In this document: positions 13,385 through 20,440 of the stretch, piece after piece
How the letters are laid out: every line of letters begins with the position of its first letter
Position numbering within the stretch: the first letter of the stretch is position 1
NCBI GenBank assembly: GCA_964526295.1
Contig: CAZGKW010000061.1
Span: forward strand, 1-21,738
Reading direction: 5' to 3'
DNA: 21,738 nucleotides
DNA from: CAZGKW01 sp964526295
GTDB taxonomy: Bacteria; Planctomycetota; Phycisphaerae; FEN-1346
The notes under the pieces: generated by a model
Told to the model about the DNA's origin: nothing
Databases searched by the model: none
Seen by the model: only the letters and a program-made list of their open reading frames with translations
Made by a program: the position numbers and the translations under genes

Positions 13385-15472
13385 GTGAGAAGGATTCGCC
13401 CTATCCTCGCCGCCCTCCTGGTCCTCGCCGCCGTCGGCCCCGTCGTCGCCGAGATGAGGGCCGACGAGGTCCGCATCCGCGTCGAGCCCCGGACTTATCC
13501 GGTCTCGGAGGGCAAGCGGCGCGGCGGCATCGCACCCGACCACGCCCGGAAGCTCCGCGGCAAGGACTCGTACACCACCGACGCCGTCATCCTGGAGAAC
13601 CGGCACCTGGAACTCGTGGTCCTGCCGGAGCTGGGCGGGCGGCTCGTCCACGCCGTCTACAAGCCGGCCGGAGAAGAGCTCTTCTGGGTCAACGACGAGA
13701 TCCAGGACGGCGTGTCGTGGTCGATGGGCGGCGGGAGGTGGTCGTTCCCCTTCTGGGAGCACGGCCGACACTTCGACGAGACGGGCGGCTACGCCATCGT
13801 CCGGCACGACGACGGGAGCGTCACGCTGGCCGTGGACATGCGGTTCGGGGAGTTCCTGAAGCCCTCCGAGACGCGGCGTTACGGGCGGGCGACGTGCCTG
13901 CGTCTGGCGCAGTTCGTCCACCTCGCCCCGGACGAGGCCCGCTTCACCTGGACCGGCCGCGTCACGAACCCCCTGCCTGTCCGCTGCGGGTTCAAGCTGT
14001 GGTACCTCCTGCGCCAGCCGGCCGTCGACGGCACCGAGGTCATCCTGCCGACGGCGGCCGTCACGGGTCACGGGTCGCGCGAGCTTCGGCCGTGGGACCC
14101 TGAGACGGTGGTCCGCGACCTGTCGACGAGCGTCTTCGCGGTCGGCATGCGGCACGATTTCGCCGGGTGGTACTTCCCGGAGCGCGACCTGAACGTGCTG
14201 GCCCTGAAGGACCGCCGCATCGCCCCGGGGGCGAAGATGGTGCTCTATCCGCCGTCGACGCGTGGCTACGTCGAGATGTGGGGCGGGTCGAACGAGGTGT
14301 TCGAGGAATGCGGCCGGTTCCTGCCGACGTTCGGGGCCTACGAGATGAAGGTGACGGTGGTGGCGGCCCAGGGGGTGCGGCGGGCCGACTTCGCCGACGA
14401 GGACGCCGTCGTCTCGCTCGCCAAGAAGGACGGCCCGTGGTTCCTGCGGTTCGTGACGACCCGGCCGCGGGAGGCGCTCGACTGGGAGGTCGCCGGCGGC
14501 AGGAGGACCGGCGGCGTCACGAAGCTGGAGGTCGCGCCCGAGAAGCCATACGGGGTGGCCTTCGAGAGGCCCGGCAAAGAGGCCCGCCTCGTCCTCAAGG
14601 ACCGCGGCGGGGCGGTGCTCCTCGACCAAACGTTCCCCCTCGACCGGGGGCCGTTGCCCGTCGAGCACTTCCGCGGCGTCCAGGCCCGGACGAACATGAC
14701 GCTGGCCGGCGGGCCGGGCCTCTACGCCGAGGCCACCGACCTCGTCAGCGAGCACCAGCTCAGCCTCCCCAAGACGACCGGCCTCAACGAGACGGTGCTG
14801 GAGAGGTCCGAGGACGTACGGGAGCTGACCGATGCCGCCCGGCGGCTCATGCGGGTCCGGAAAAACGACCCGAAGGTCCTCGCGGGCCTGGAGAAGGCCC
14901 TGGCCAAGGCGCCGGACGACCCGCACGCGAACCTCTACAAGGCGATATGGCTGATGGAGGCCGACCGGCTGCCGCACGAGCTGCTCGAGCCGCTCCAGCT
15001 CGCCGCGAAGCTGCCCGGCGGGCGGTACCTCCTGGCGCTCGCGCACGTCCGGCAAGGCGACCTGGCCGAGGCGGTCGACCTGCTGCGGTCGTTCGCCGAG
15101 ATGAAGCCGCAGGACACGTTCGCCGGGACCGAAGACCCGTCGCTGGCGCTGCTCCAACCGGGCGCGGCGGTCGCGAACCAGCAGCCGCTGCTCCTCCTCG
15201 CGACGCTCTACCGGATGCGGGGCCGCTCCGACGAGGTCCGTGCGATCTGCGGCACGCTGCTCGCCGCCGACCCGGCCCTCACGGAGGCGTGGATGCTGCT
15301 GGCCGAAATTGAGAGGGCGTCCGGCCGGGTAAGCGCGAGCCCGTTCGGCGGCCACTCGGCTGCCCGGCAGGTCCGGACGCTGACGGCCGCCAATCCGGGC
15401 GGTCGGCGCGAGGCCGAGGCGAACCTGGCGGCCCTCCGCGCCGCTCGCTGGCCCGGCATCCCCCGGCCGTGA
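13385..15472 (+). CDS. Secreted DUF5107 protein with C-terminal TPRs
   Basis: A 695-residue exported protein. It starts at GTG 13385 and has a signal peptide, RRIRPILAALLVLAAVGPVVA, cleaved about residue 22. The region from about 35 to 340 is DUF5107, a beta-sandwich domain related to galactose mutarotases; LPELGGRLVHAVYKPAGEELFWVN is typical. Such domains bind sugars; catalytic activity is unproven. The region from about 340 to 440 looks like a further beta domain. From about 480 on there are TPR-like helical pairs (DPHANLYKAIWLMEADR, YLLALAHVRQGDLAEAVDLLRSF, PLLLLATLYRMRGRSDEVRAI). The AGG 10-11 bases before GTG is a modest ribosome site. It lies 53 bp after the glycosyltransferase gene and is probably co-transcribed. 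Confidence 0.85.
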   Translation: MRRIRPILAALLVLAAVGPVVAEMRADEVRIRVEPRTYPVSEGKRRGGIAPDHARKLRGKDSYTTDAVILENRHLELVVLPELGGRLVHAVYKPAGEELFWVNDEIQDGVSWSMGGGRWSFPFWEHGRHFDETGGYAIVRHDDGSVTLAVDMRFGEFLKPSETRRYGRATCLRLAQFVHLAPDEARFTWTGRVTNPLPVRCGFKLWYLLRQPAVDGTEVILPTAAVTGHGSRELRPWDPETVVRDLSTSVFAVGMRHDFAGWYFPERDLNVLALKDRRIAPGAKMVLYPPSTRGYVEMWGGSNEVFEECGRFLPTFGAYEMKVTVVAAQGVRRADFADEDAVVSLAKKDGPWFLRFVTTRPREALDWEVAGGRRTGGVTKLEVAPEKPYGVAFERPGKEARLVLKDRGGAVLLDQTFPLDRGPLPVEHFRGVQARTNMTLAGGPGLYAEATDLVSEHQLSLPKTTGLNETVLERSEDVRELTDAARRLMRVRKNDPKVLAGLEKALAKAPDDPHANLYKAIWLMEADRLPHELLEPLQLAAKLPGGRYLLALAHVRQGDLAEAVDLLRSFAEMKPQDTFAGTEDPSLALLQPGAAVANQQPLLLLATLYRMRGRSDEVRAICGTLLAADPALTEAWMLLAEIERASGRVSASPFGGHSAARQVRTLTAANPGGRREAEANLAALRAARWPGIPRP

Positions 15473-15482
15473 GAGACGGCAT

Positions 15483-15511
15483 TTGCGTGACGGCCTGCCA
15501 AGCCGGATAAT
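15483..15511 (+). promoter_or_regulatory. Sigma70-type promoter for uspA-like gene
   Basis: TTGCGT (15483-15488), a 17-base spacer and GATAAT (15506-15511, five of six). The layout is nearly identical to the TTGCGT-N17-GATACT candidate at 5930. The predicted start near 15518 gives a leader of about 60 bases. Confidence 0.6.
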
Positions 15512-15579
15512 GCAGATGCGGAGGGGCCGCGACGCACGGCCATGCCCGAGCAAGTGAGGTGAACGCCAGGAGGTCCGTC

Positions 15580-16047
15580 ATGATCAAGCTCGACAAGATC
15601 CTTGTGCCGACCGATTTCTCGGAACCCAGCGAACGGGCCGCCGTCTACGCCCGCGAGCTGGCCAAGCGATACGGCTCGCGCGTGGTGTGCCTGCACGTCT
15701 CGGAGATCCCGGCCGACCTCCTGGCCACGAACGCCTACTTCATGACGGGGCCGAGCGAGCAGTTCATCGAGCAGGTCCGCAAAGAGGCCAAGCAGAGCCT
15801 CGACTCGTTCGCCGAGAAGCACATCGAGGACGCCCCGGTCGAGACGGTGTTCCTGGAGGGGCGGCCGTTCCTGGAGATCGTCAACTACGCCCGCGACAGC
15901 GGGGTCGACCTGATCGTTATCGCGACGCACGGCCGGACGGGCCTGAAGCACGTCCTGTTCGGGAGTGTCGCCGAGAAGGTGGTGCGGCAGGCCCCCTGCC
16001 CCGTCCTGGTGGTCAAGGAAGGCGAGCGGGATTTCGTCGTGCCGTGA
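15580..16047 (+). CDS. Universal stress protein (UspA family)
   Basis: A single-domain Usp protein of 155 residues, cytoplasmic and usually dimeric. The first strand DKILVPTDFSEPSERA carries the conserved Asp12. The nucleotide loop ATHG-x9-GS (115-129) matches the ATP-binding Usp pattern G-x2-G-x9-G-S except that the first Gly is Ala115, a common variant. The C-terminal strand is CPVLVVKEG. The start at ATG 15580 has a strong AGGAGG 6 bases upstream; the in-frame GTG at 15559 has no site. It has its own promoter at 15483-15511. It converges with the oxidoreductase gene, only 19 bp separating the stop codons. Confidence 0.93.
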   Translation: MIKLDKILVPTDFSEPSERAAVYARELAKRYGSRVVCLHVSEIPADLLATNAYFMTGPSEQFIEQVRKEAKQSLDSFAEKHIEDAPVETVFLEGRPFLEIVNYARDSGVDLIVIATHGRTGLKHVLFGSVAEKVVRQAPCPVLVVKEGERDFVVP

Positions 16048-16062
16048 GCCGCGCTCTCGGCT
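16047..16062. terminator. Small stem-loop between convergent genes
   Basis: AGCCG (16047-16051) and CGGCT (16058-16062) flank a 6-base loop in the 19-bp gap between convergent stop codons. It could act in both directions. The stem is short and has no U-tract, so this is tentative. Confidence 0.25.
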
Positions 16063-16066
16063 GCCG

Positions 16067-17494
16067 TCAGACGTACCACCGCACGATGCGGCGGACGAGG
16101 CGCTGTCGCCAACTGTTTCCCTCGGCGGCTTCCCGCGCTTCCTGGAGGGCCTCGGCGAGGCCGTCCATGGCGGTCGCGCTCGTCGTCTCAGCCCACCCGT
16201 CCGCCGCCGGGCCCGCCCGTCTCCGTCCGTCGACCACCTGGGCCAACACCGGCAGGGCCCGGTCGGCCCCGGCCCCGAGGACGTGACCGCCGACCAGACG
16301 ACCGCGGGGGTCGGCCACGAGCTTCACCACCCCGTCCTCCGGGGCCCCGTTGGCAGGCAGCCCCGAACCGTGGAACGGGTGCCGGTGGACGCGGACCTCG
16401 TCGCCGAAGCGGTGGCGGGCCTGCTCCTCCGTGAGGCCGACGTGGGCCACCGCCGGGTCCGTTTCGACCGTCCAGGCCTCGCGGGGCCGGTACCGGGCCC
16501 CCCAGGGGAGGAGGGCGTCGGCGACGGCCGCCCGGGCCTGGATCCCTGCGGCGCGGACGTTGGCCAGTTGGCCGTTGCAGTCGCCGGCGGCCCAGACGGA
16601 CCGCTCGGCCGTCCGCAGGTGGCCGTCCACCACGATGCCGCGGCGGGTCGTCTCGATCTCGGTGGCTTCCAGGGCGAGGGCCCCGACGTCGGGGGCCCGT
16701 CCGGAGGCCACGACGAGATCGTCGGTCTCGACGTCGCGGCGGTCGCCGTTGTTGCGGACGGAGATGGCCTTCTTGTCGCCCCGGCGGACGACCTCGACGA
16801 TCTGGACGCCCCGGACGATGCGGACCCCGTCGGCCTGGAGCGATTCGGTCAGCCGCTCGGCCAGCTCGGCGTCCTCGTCGGGCAGGACCCGCCCGCCGGG
16901 CTCCACCAGGACGACCTCGACGCCCAGGCGGGCCAGGGCCTGGGCCAGCCGGACACCCACGCTCCCGCCGCCGAGGACCGTCATGCTGGCGGGCAGATCG
17001 TCCAGGTTCCACAGGTCGGCCGGGGTCAGGTAACCCGTCTCGGCGAGGCCCTCGACGTCGGGCTCGGCCGGGCGGGCCCCCGTGGCGACGACGATCCGCC
17101 GCCCGCGGAGCTCCTCCCCGTCGGCCCGGACGGTCCGCCCGTCGAGAAAGGCGGCCTCACCGCAGAGGACCTCGACGCCGAGCGATTCGAGGTCCGCCGA
17201 CCCGCGGGTCGGCTGGGCCGACGCGACCTGCTCTCGGACGTGCTCCAGGACGGCGGCCGTGTCGAGCCCGTTCGGCTTGACCCGCAGTCCGGGGCATCCC
17301 GTGGTCCGGACCCGTCGGGCCAGGTTGGCACAGTCGGTGAAGACCCGCAGCGGCAGGGCGCCGGTCCAGAGGGCCGTGCCGCCGAGGCGGTCCCGCTCGA
17401 TGAGGGCGGTCTTCATGCCGAACGGCGCCGCCCGGCAGGCAGCCGTCAGTCCGGCCACACCCCCGCCGACGATGAGGACATCATATTCCCGCAT
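16067..17494 (-). CDS. FAD pyridine-nucleotide oxidoreductase lacking redox cysteines
   Basis: A 475-residue flavoprotein of the dihydrolipoamide dehydrogenase/mercuric reductase family. The FAD motif VLIVGGGVAG (7-16), NAD(P)H motif VLGGGSVG, second FAD motif VWAAGDC and the dimerisation domain (HVGLTEEQARHRFG, VKLVADPRGRLVGGHVLG) are all present. In relatives the active site reads C-x4-C-x-PSK; here it reads GGT-A41-LWTG-A46-LPLR, both cysteines replaced by alanine. The C-terminal His of the HPT motif is also gone (SATAMDGLAEAL). It cannot do disulfide chemistry; direct NAD(P)H oxidation or transhydrogenation is possible. The C-terminus WRQRLVRRIVRWYV is basic and amphipathic and might touch the membrane. 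ATG 17494 is chosen; a GTG at 17497 would add one residue. The gene is divergent from recG. Confidence 0.9.
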   Translation of the reverse strand: MREYDVLIVGGGVAGLTAACRAAPFGMKTALIERDRLGGTALWTGALPLRVFTDCANLARRVRTTGCPGLRVKPNGLDTAAVLEHVREQVASAQPTRGSADLESLGVEVLCGEAAFLDGRTVRADGEELRGRRIVVATGARPAEPDVEGLAETGYLTPADLWNLDDLPASMTVLGGGSVGVRLAQALARLGVEVVLVEPGGRVLPDEDAELAERLTESLQADGVRIVRGVQIVEVVRRGDKKAISVRNNGDRRDVETDDLVVASGRAPDVGALALEATEIETTRRGIVVDGHLRTAERSVWAAGDCNGQLANVRAAGIQARAAVADALLPWGARYRPREAWTVETDPAVAHVGLTEEQARHRFGDEVRVHRHPFHGSGLPANGAPEDGVVKLVADPRGRLVGGHVLGAGADRALPVLAQVVDGRRRAGPAADGWAETTSATAMDGLAEALQEAREAAEGNSWRQRLVRRIVRWYV

Positions 17495-17534
17495 CACCCA
17501 CCGCCCCGTGGAACCCGGAAGAAATGCGCCTATC

Positions 17535-17564
17535 AGTGTACCCCGAGGGCTTCACCCGAAGCAA
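17535..17564 (-). promoter_or_regulatory. Promoter candidate for the oxidoreductase gene
   Basis: On the minus strand TTGCTT (17564-17559), an 18-base spacer and TACACT (17540-17535). The spacer holds the small dyad GGG-TGAAG-CCC. The predicted start near 17528 leaves about 34 bases of leader. Confidence 0.45.
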
Positions 17565-17586
17565 CCCTAATCCTGGTGCTGTCGCC

Positions 17587-17615
17587 TTGACCCGGCCGGG
17601 GGGCCCGGTTACCTT
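17587..17615 (+). promoter_or_regulatory. Promoter candidate for recG
   Basis: TTGACC (17587-17592, five of six) with a 17-base spacer to TACCTT (17610-17615, three of six). The -35 is good and the -10 poor; it is back to back with the oxidoreductase promoter. Confidence 0.35.
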
Positions 17616-17666
17616 CGCCCCGCCGAGACGGGCATAACGCCGGGACAATCCGCCTCCCCTTCCGCC

Positions 17667-19751
17667 ATGACCAAACTAAGCGACAGCGTCCAGTACCTGA
17701 AAGGGGTGGGCCCCAAGCGGGCCGACCTGCTGGCGCGGCTGGGCGTCCGGACGATCGGCGACGCCCTCCAGTTTTTCCCCCGCAAGTACGTCGACCGGGG
17801 GACCGTCGTGCCGATCGCCCGGCTCAAGGAGGGGGCCGATCAGGCCGTCCGTGCCCGGGTGCTCGATACGCGGGCCGCGAAGTGGGGGGACCGGCTCGAA
17901 GCCCTCATCTCCGATGCCTCCGGCGAGATGCGGGTCGTCTGGTTCCACGCCCGGTTCCTGGCCAAGGCCATCGAGGTCGGGGCCGAGTACCTGTTCTACG
18001 GCCGGGTGGGCCGGTACCGGGGCCGGCTCCAGTTCCAGCACCCGAAGTTCGAGCGGATCGACGGCGGCGGCGACGCCGAGGGCGATGGCGGCCGGCGAAT
18101 CCTCGTCGAGTATCCCACCACCGAGGGGCTCCAGCAGGCGTCGCTGGTCCGGATGACCGACGAGGCCCTGCGGGTGGGCCTGCCGCTTGCTCGGGAGACG
18201 CTGCCCGACGGGATGCGGGAGCGGCTCGACCTGGTGCATCTGCGGGAGGCGCTCCGGATGGTCCACCGTCCGGCGTCGATGGCCGAGGTGAGGGAGGCCC
18301 GGCGTCGGCTGATCTTCGGCGAGTTCTTCCTGATGGAGCTGGCGGTGGCCCTGAGGCGGCGAAGCGCCGCCCGGGTCCACGACGCCCCGCCGGTCGAGGT
18401 GGACGAGCGGCTCGACGAGCGTATCCGGGCCCGGTTCCCATTCACCTTCACGGCCGGGCAGGACCGGGCCATCGTCGAGGTCCGCCGCGACCTCGCCCGC
18501 GACCGCCCCATGGCCCGACTCCTCCAGGGCGACGTCGGGTGCGGCAAGACGGCCGTCGCACTCTACGCGGCCCTGGCGGTCGTGGCGGGCGGGTACCAGG
18601 CGGCCATCATGGCCCCGACCGAGGTCCTCGCCGCCCAGCATTACCGCAACGTCGAGAAGTACCTCGTCGGGAGCCGCGTCCGGTGGGCCCTGCTCGTGGG
18701 CGGCCTGCCCCAGGCCGAGCGGCGGAAGGTGCTGCGCCGCATCCGCCGGGGCGAGGCCGACATCGTCGTCGGCACCCACGCCCTCATCCAGCAGGACGTC
18801 GCGTTCCGGCGCCTCGGGCTGGCGGTCGTCGACGAGCAGCACAAGTTCGGCGTCCTCCAGCGGGCCGAGGCCAAGTGGCAGACGGCCGTCGAGGACGAGC
18901 ATCTCCAGCCGCACTACCTGGTGATGACCGCGACGCCGATCCCGCGGACCCTCGCCCTGACCGTCTTCGGGGACCTCGATATCTCGACGATCGACGAGAT
19001 GCCGCCGGGCCGGACGCCCGTCGAGACCAAGCGGTATCCGCCGTCGCGGCGGTCGGCGGCGTATGAGAAGGTCCGTCACGAGCTGGCGTCGGGGCGGCAG
19101 GCGTTCGTCGTCTATCCGCTGGTCGAGGAGAGTGAAAAGTCGGACCTCGCCGCGGCCACCGAGGAGGCGGAGCGGCTCGGGCGGGAGGTCTTCCCGGAGT
19201 ACGAGGTGGGCCTCCTGCACGGGCGGATGAAGCCGGCCGAGAAGGACGCCGTGATGGAGGATTTCCGCCGCGGCAGAATCGACGTCCTCGTCTCGACGGT
19301 CGTCATCGAGGTCGGGGTGGACGTGCCGAACGCGACGGTTATGATGGTCGAGCACGCGGAGCGGTTCGGCCTGGCCCAGCTCCACCAGCTTCGCGGCCGC
19401 GTGGGTCGCGGGGCCCAGAGGAGCCACTGCCTGCTGGTGGCCGACCCGCAGACGGAGGACGCCGAGCGGCGGATCGCCGTCCTCGTGGAGACGACCGACG
19501 GGTTCCGCATCGCCGAGGAGGACCTGCGCCTCCGCGGGCCGGGCGAGTTTTTCGGCACCCGGCAGCACGGGATGCCCGAGCTGGTCCTCGGGAACGTCGT
19601 CGAGGACTACGACCTGCTGAAGCTCGCGCGGCGGGAGGCGTTCGCCTGGATCCGCCAGGACCCGGACCTGTCGGACCCGGAGTCGGTGCCGATCCGCCGG
19701 GCCCTGGCGAAACGGTTCCGCGAGACGATCCGGCTTATTGAAGTTGGTTGA
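17667..19751 (+). CDS. recG: ATP-dependent DNA helicase RecG
   Basis: A branch-migrating superfamily 2 helicase that regresses stalled replication forks and processes recombination intermediates. The 694 residues fit the family. The N-terminal wedge domain begins VQYLKGVGPKRADLLARLGV and has the OB-fold around 55-130. Helicase motifs follow in order: Q-type FTAGQDRAI, Walker A GDVGCGKT (288-295), TEVLAAQH, motif II DEQHKFG (389-395), TATPIPRT (421-428), then QAFVVYPLVEES, LHGRMKPAEKD, VSTVVIEVGVDVPNA and the QLRGRVGRG finger. ATG 17667 is set by the family start and has no obvious Shine-Dalgarno. The final codons and stop lie at the left edge of an inverted-repeat element. No recombination or ribosomal partner gene is adjacent. 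Confidence 0.97.
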   Translation: MTKLSDSVQYLKGVGPKRADLLARLGVRTIGDALQFFPRKYVDRGTVVPIARLKEGADQAVRARVLDTRAAKWGDRLEALISDASGEMRVVWFHARFLAKAIEVGAEYLFYGRVGRYRGRLQFQHPKFERIDGGGDAEGDGGRRILVEYPTTEGLQQASLVRMTDEALRVGLPLARETLPDGMRERLDLVHLREALRMVHRPASMAEVREARRRLIFGEFFLMELAVALRRRSAARVHDAPPVEVDERLDERIRARFPFTFTAGQDRAIVEVRRDLARDRPMARLLQGDVGCGKTAVALYAALAVVAGGYQAAIMAPTEVLAAQHYRNVEKYLVGSRVRWALLVGGLPQAERRKVLRRIRRGEADIVVGTHALIQQDVAFRRLGLAVVDEQHKFGVLQRAEAKWQTAVEDEHLQPHYLVMTATPIPRTLALTVFGDLDISTIDEMPPGRTPVETKRYPPSRRSAAYEKVRHELASGRQAFVVYPLVEESEKSDLAAATEEAERLGREVFPEYEVGLLHGRMKPAEKDAVMEDFRRGRIDVLVSTVVIEVGVDVPNATVMMVEHAERFGLAQLHQLRGRVGRGAQRSHCLLVADPQTEDAERRIAVLVETTDGFRIAEEDLRLRGPGEFFGTRQHGMPELVLGNVVEDYDLLKLARREAFAWIRQDPDLSDPESVPIRRALAKRFRETIRLIEVG

Positions 19752-19876
19752 AACCCCAAAGGGTGCAAAGAGCGCAAAGCACGGCAAAAACTGGAAATAC
19801 GGCGAAAAGGCGCCTCTGTTGCCTTGGCTTTAACCAAGCCTTCCTTTGCGATCTTTGCGCCCTTGGCGGTCCCAAA
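19745..19876. repeat. Inverted-repeat element A, between recG and hisI
   Basis: Two 27-bp arms, 19753-19779 and 19844-19870, are inverted copies with about four mismatches (core ACC-CAAAGGG-GCAAAGA-CGCAAAG). The middle 64 bases include CTTGG-CTTTAA-CCAAG. The left half has AAA triplets about every nine bases (near 19758, 19767, 19776, 19786, 19795, 19805). The region is much richer in A and T than its surroundings. It nearly fills the gap between the two genes and shares sequence with element B. Confidence 0.8.
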
Positions 19877-19906
19877 CGAAGCGACGAAAGGACGGGGACG
19901 GAAGGC

Positions 19907-20287
19907 ATGATCGAGGAATTGAAGTTCAACGATGCAGGGCTCATCCCGGCGATCGCCCAGGACGCCGAGTCCGGCGAGGTCCTCATGCTCGCCTGGATGA
20001 ACCGCGAGGCCCTCGAAAGGACCGTCCGGACGGGCGAGGTCCATTACTGGTCGCGAAGCCGATCGGAACTCTGGCACAAGGGCCAGACGAGCGGCAACGT
20101 CCAGCGGGTCCGCGAGATCCGCACCGACTGCGACCGGGACGTCATCCTGGTGCGAGTCGAGCAGGTCGGCGGGGCGGCCTGCCACACCGGCCGCCGGAGC
20201 TGCTTCTCCTGGGTCCTCCGCGAGGGCGCCTGGGCCGAGGACGGCGTCCAGGTCTTCGACCCGGAGGAGCGGTATGGCCGTTCGTAG
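19907..20287 (+). CDS. hisI: Phosphoribosyl-AMP cyclohydrolase
   Basis: Opens the adenine ring of phosphoribosyl-AMP, the third step of histidine biosynthesis. The 126-residue single-domain form lacks a fused HisE. LMLAWMNREALERTVRTGEVHYWSRSR and LWHKGQTSGNVQ are family motifs. Metal ligands are visible: D74-C75-D76-R-D78 for magnesium with Cys75, plus Cys92 and Cys99 for zinc. ATG 19907 begins the conserved fold; the in-frame extension upstream to 19748 only translates repeat element A and should be discarded. The upstream GGGGAC/GGAAGG is an imperfect ribosome site. No other his gene is in the window, so it is an orphan, bracketed by the repeat elements. Confidence 0.96.
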   Translation: MIEELKFNDAGLIPAIAQDAESGEVLMLAWMNREALERTVRTGEVHYWSRSRSELWHKGQTSGNVQRVREIRTDCDRDVILVRVEQVGGAACHTGRRSCFSWVLREGAWAEDGVQVFDPEERYGRS

Positions 20288-20288
20288 C

Positions 20289-20415
20289 CGTGGCTGAACC
20301 GCAGAGGCGCGGAGGCGCAGAGAACCCCAGAAACTGGCAGAACGACAGACAGCCTTTGTAGTTTATTGGTCCGAACCTTTTCTCTGCGTGCTCTGCGCCT
20401 CTGCGGTTCCAAAGG
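20289..20415. repeat. Inverted-repeat element B, between hisI and hydrolase
   Basis: The left arm at 20296-20324 begins GAACCGCAGAGGCGCGGAGG. The right arm at 20380-20409 is its inverted copy (ending GCCTCTGCGGTTC) with two substitutions and one indel over 30 bp. The middle contains AGAAACTGGCAGAACG, close to AAAAACTGGAAATACG in element A. The element starts just after the hisI stop and ends about 30 bases before the next start codon. Confidence 0.85.
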
Positions 20416-20440
20416 GCCGTGGACGGCGGAGGAGGAAAGG

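Noticed and set aside
19748..19906. An N-terminal extension of HisI
   Set aside because: The extra residues translate only the inverted-repeat element; the conserved HisI fold begins at 19907.
19745..20415. An insertion sequence or MITE with target-site duplications
   Set aside because: No transposase and no clear direct repeats flanking either element, so I call them inverted-repeat elements only.
20366..20440. An N-terminal extension of the ceramidase-like protein
   Set aside because: It translates the right arm of repeat element B; ATG 20441 has a purine-rich ribosome site.
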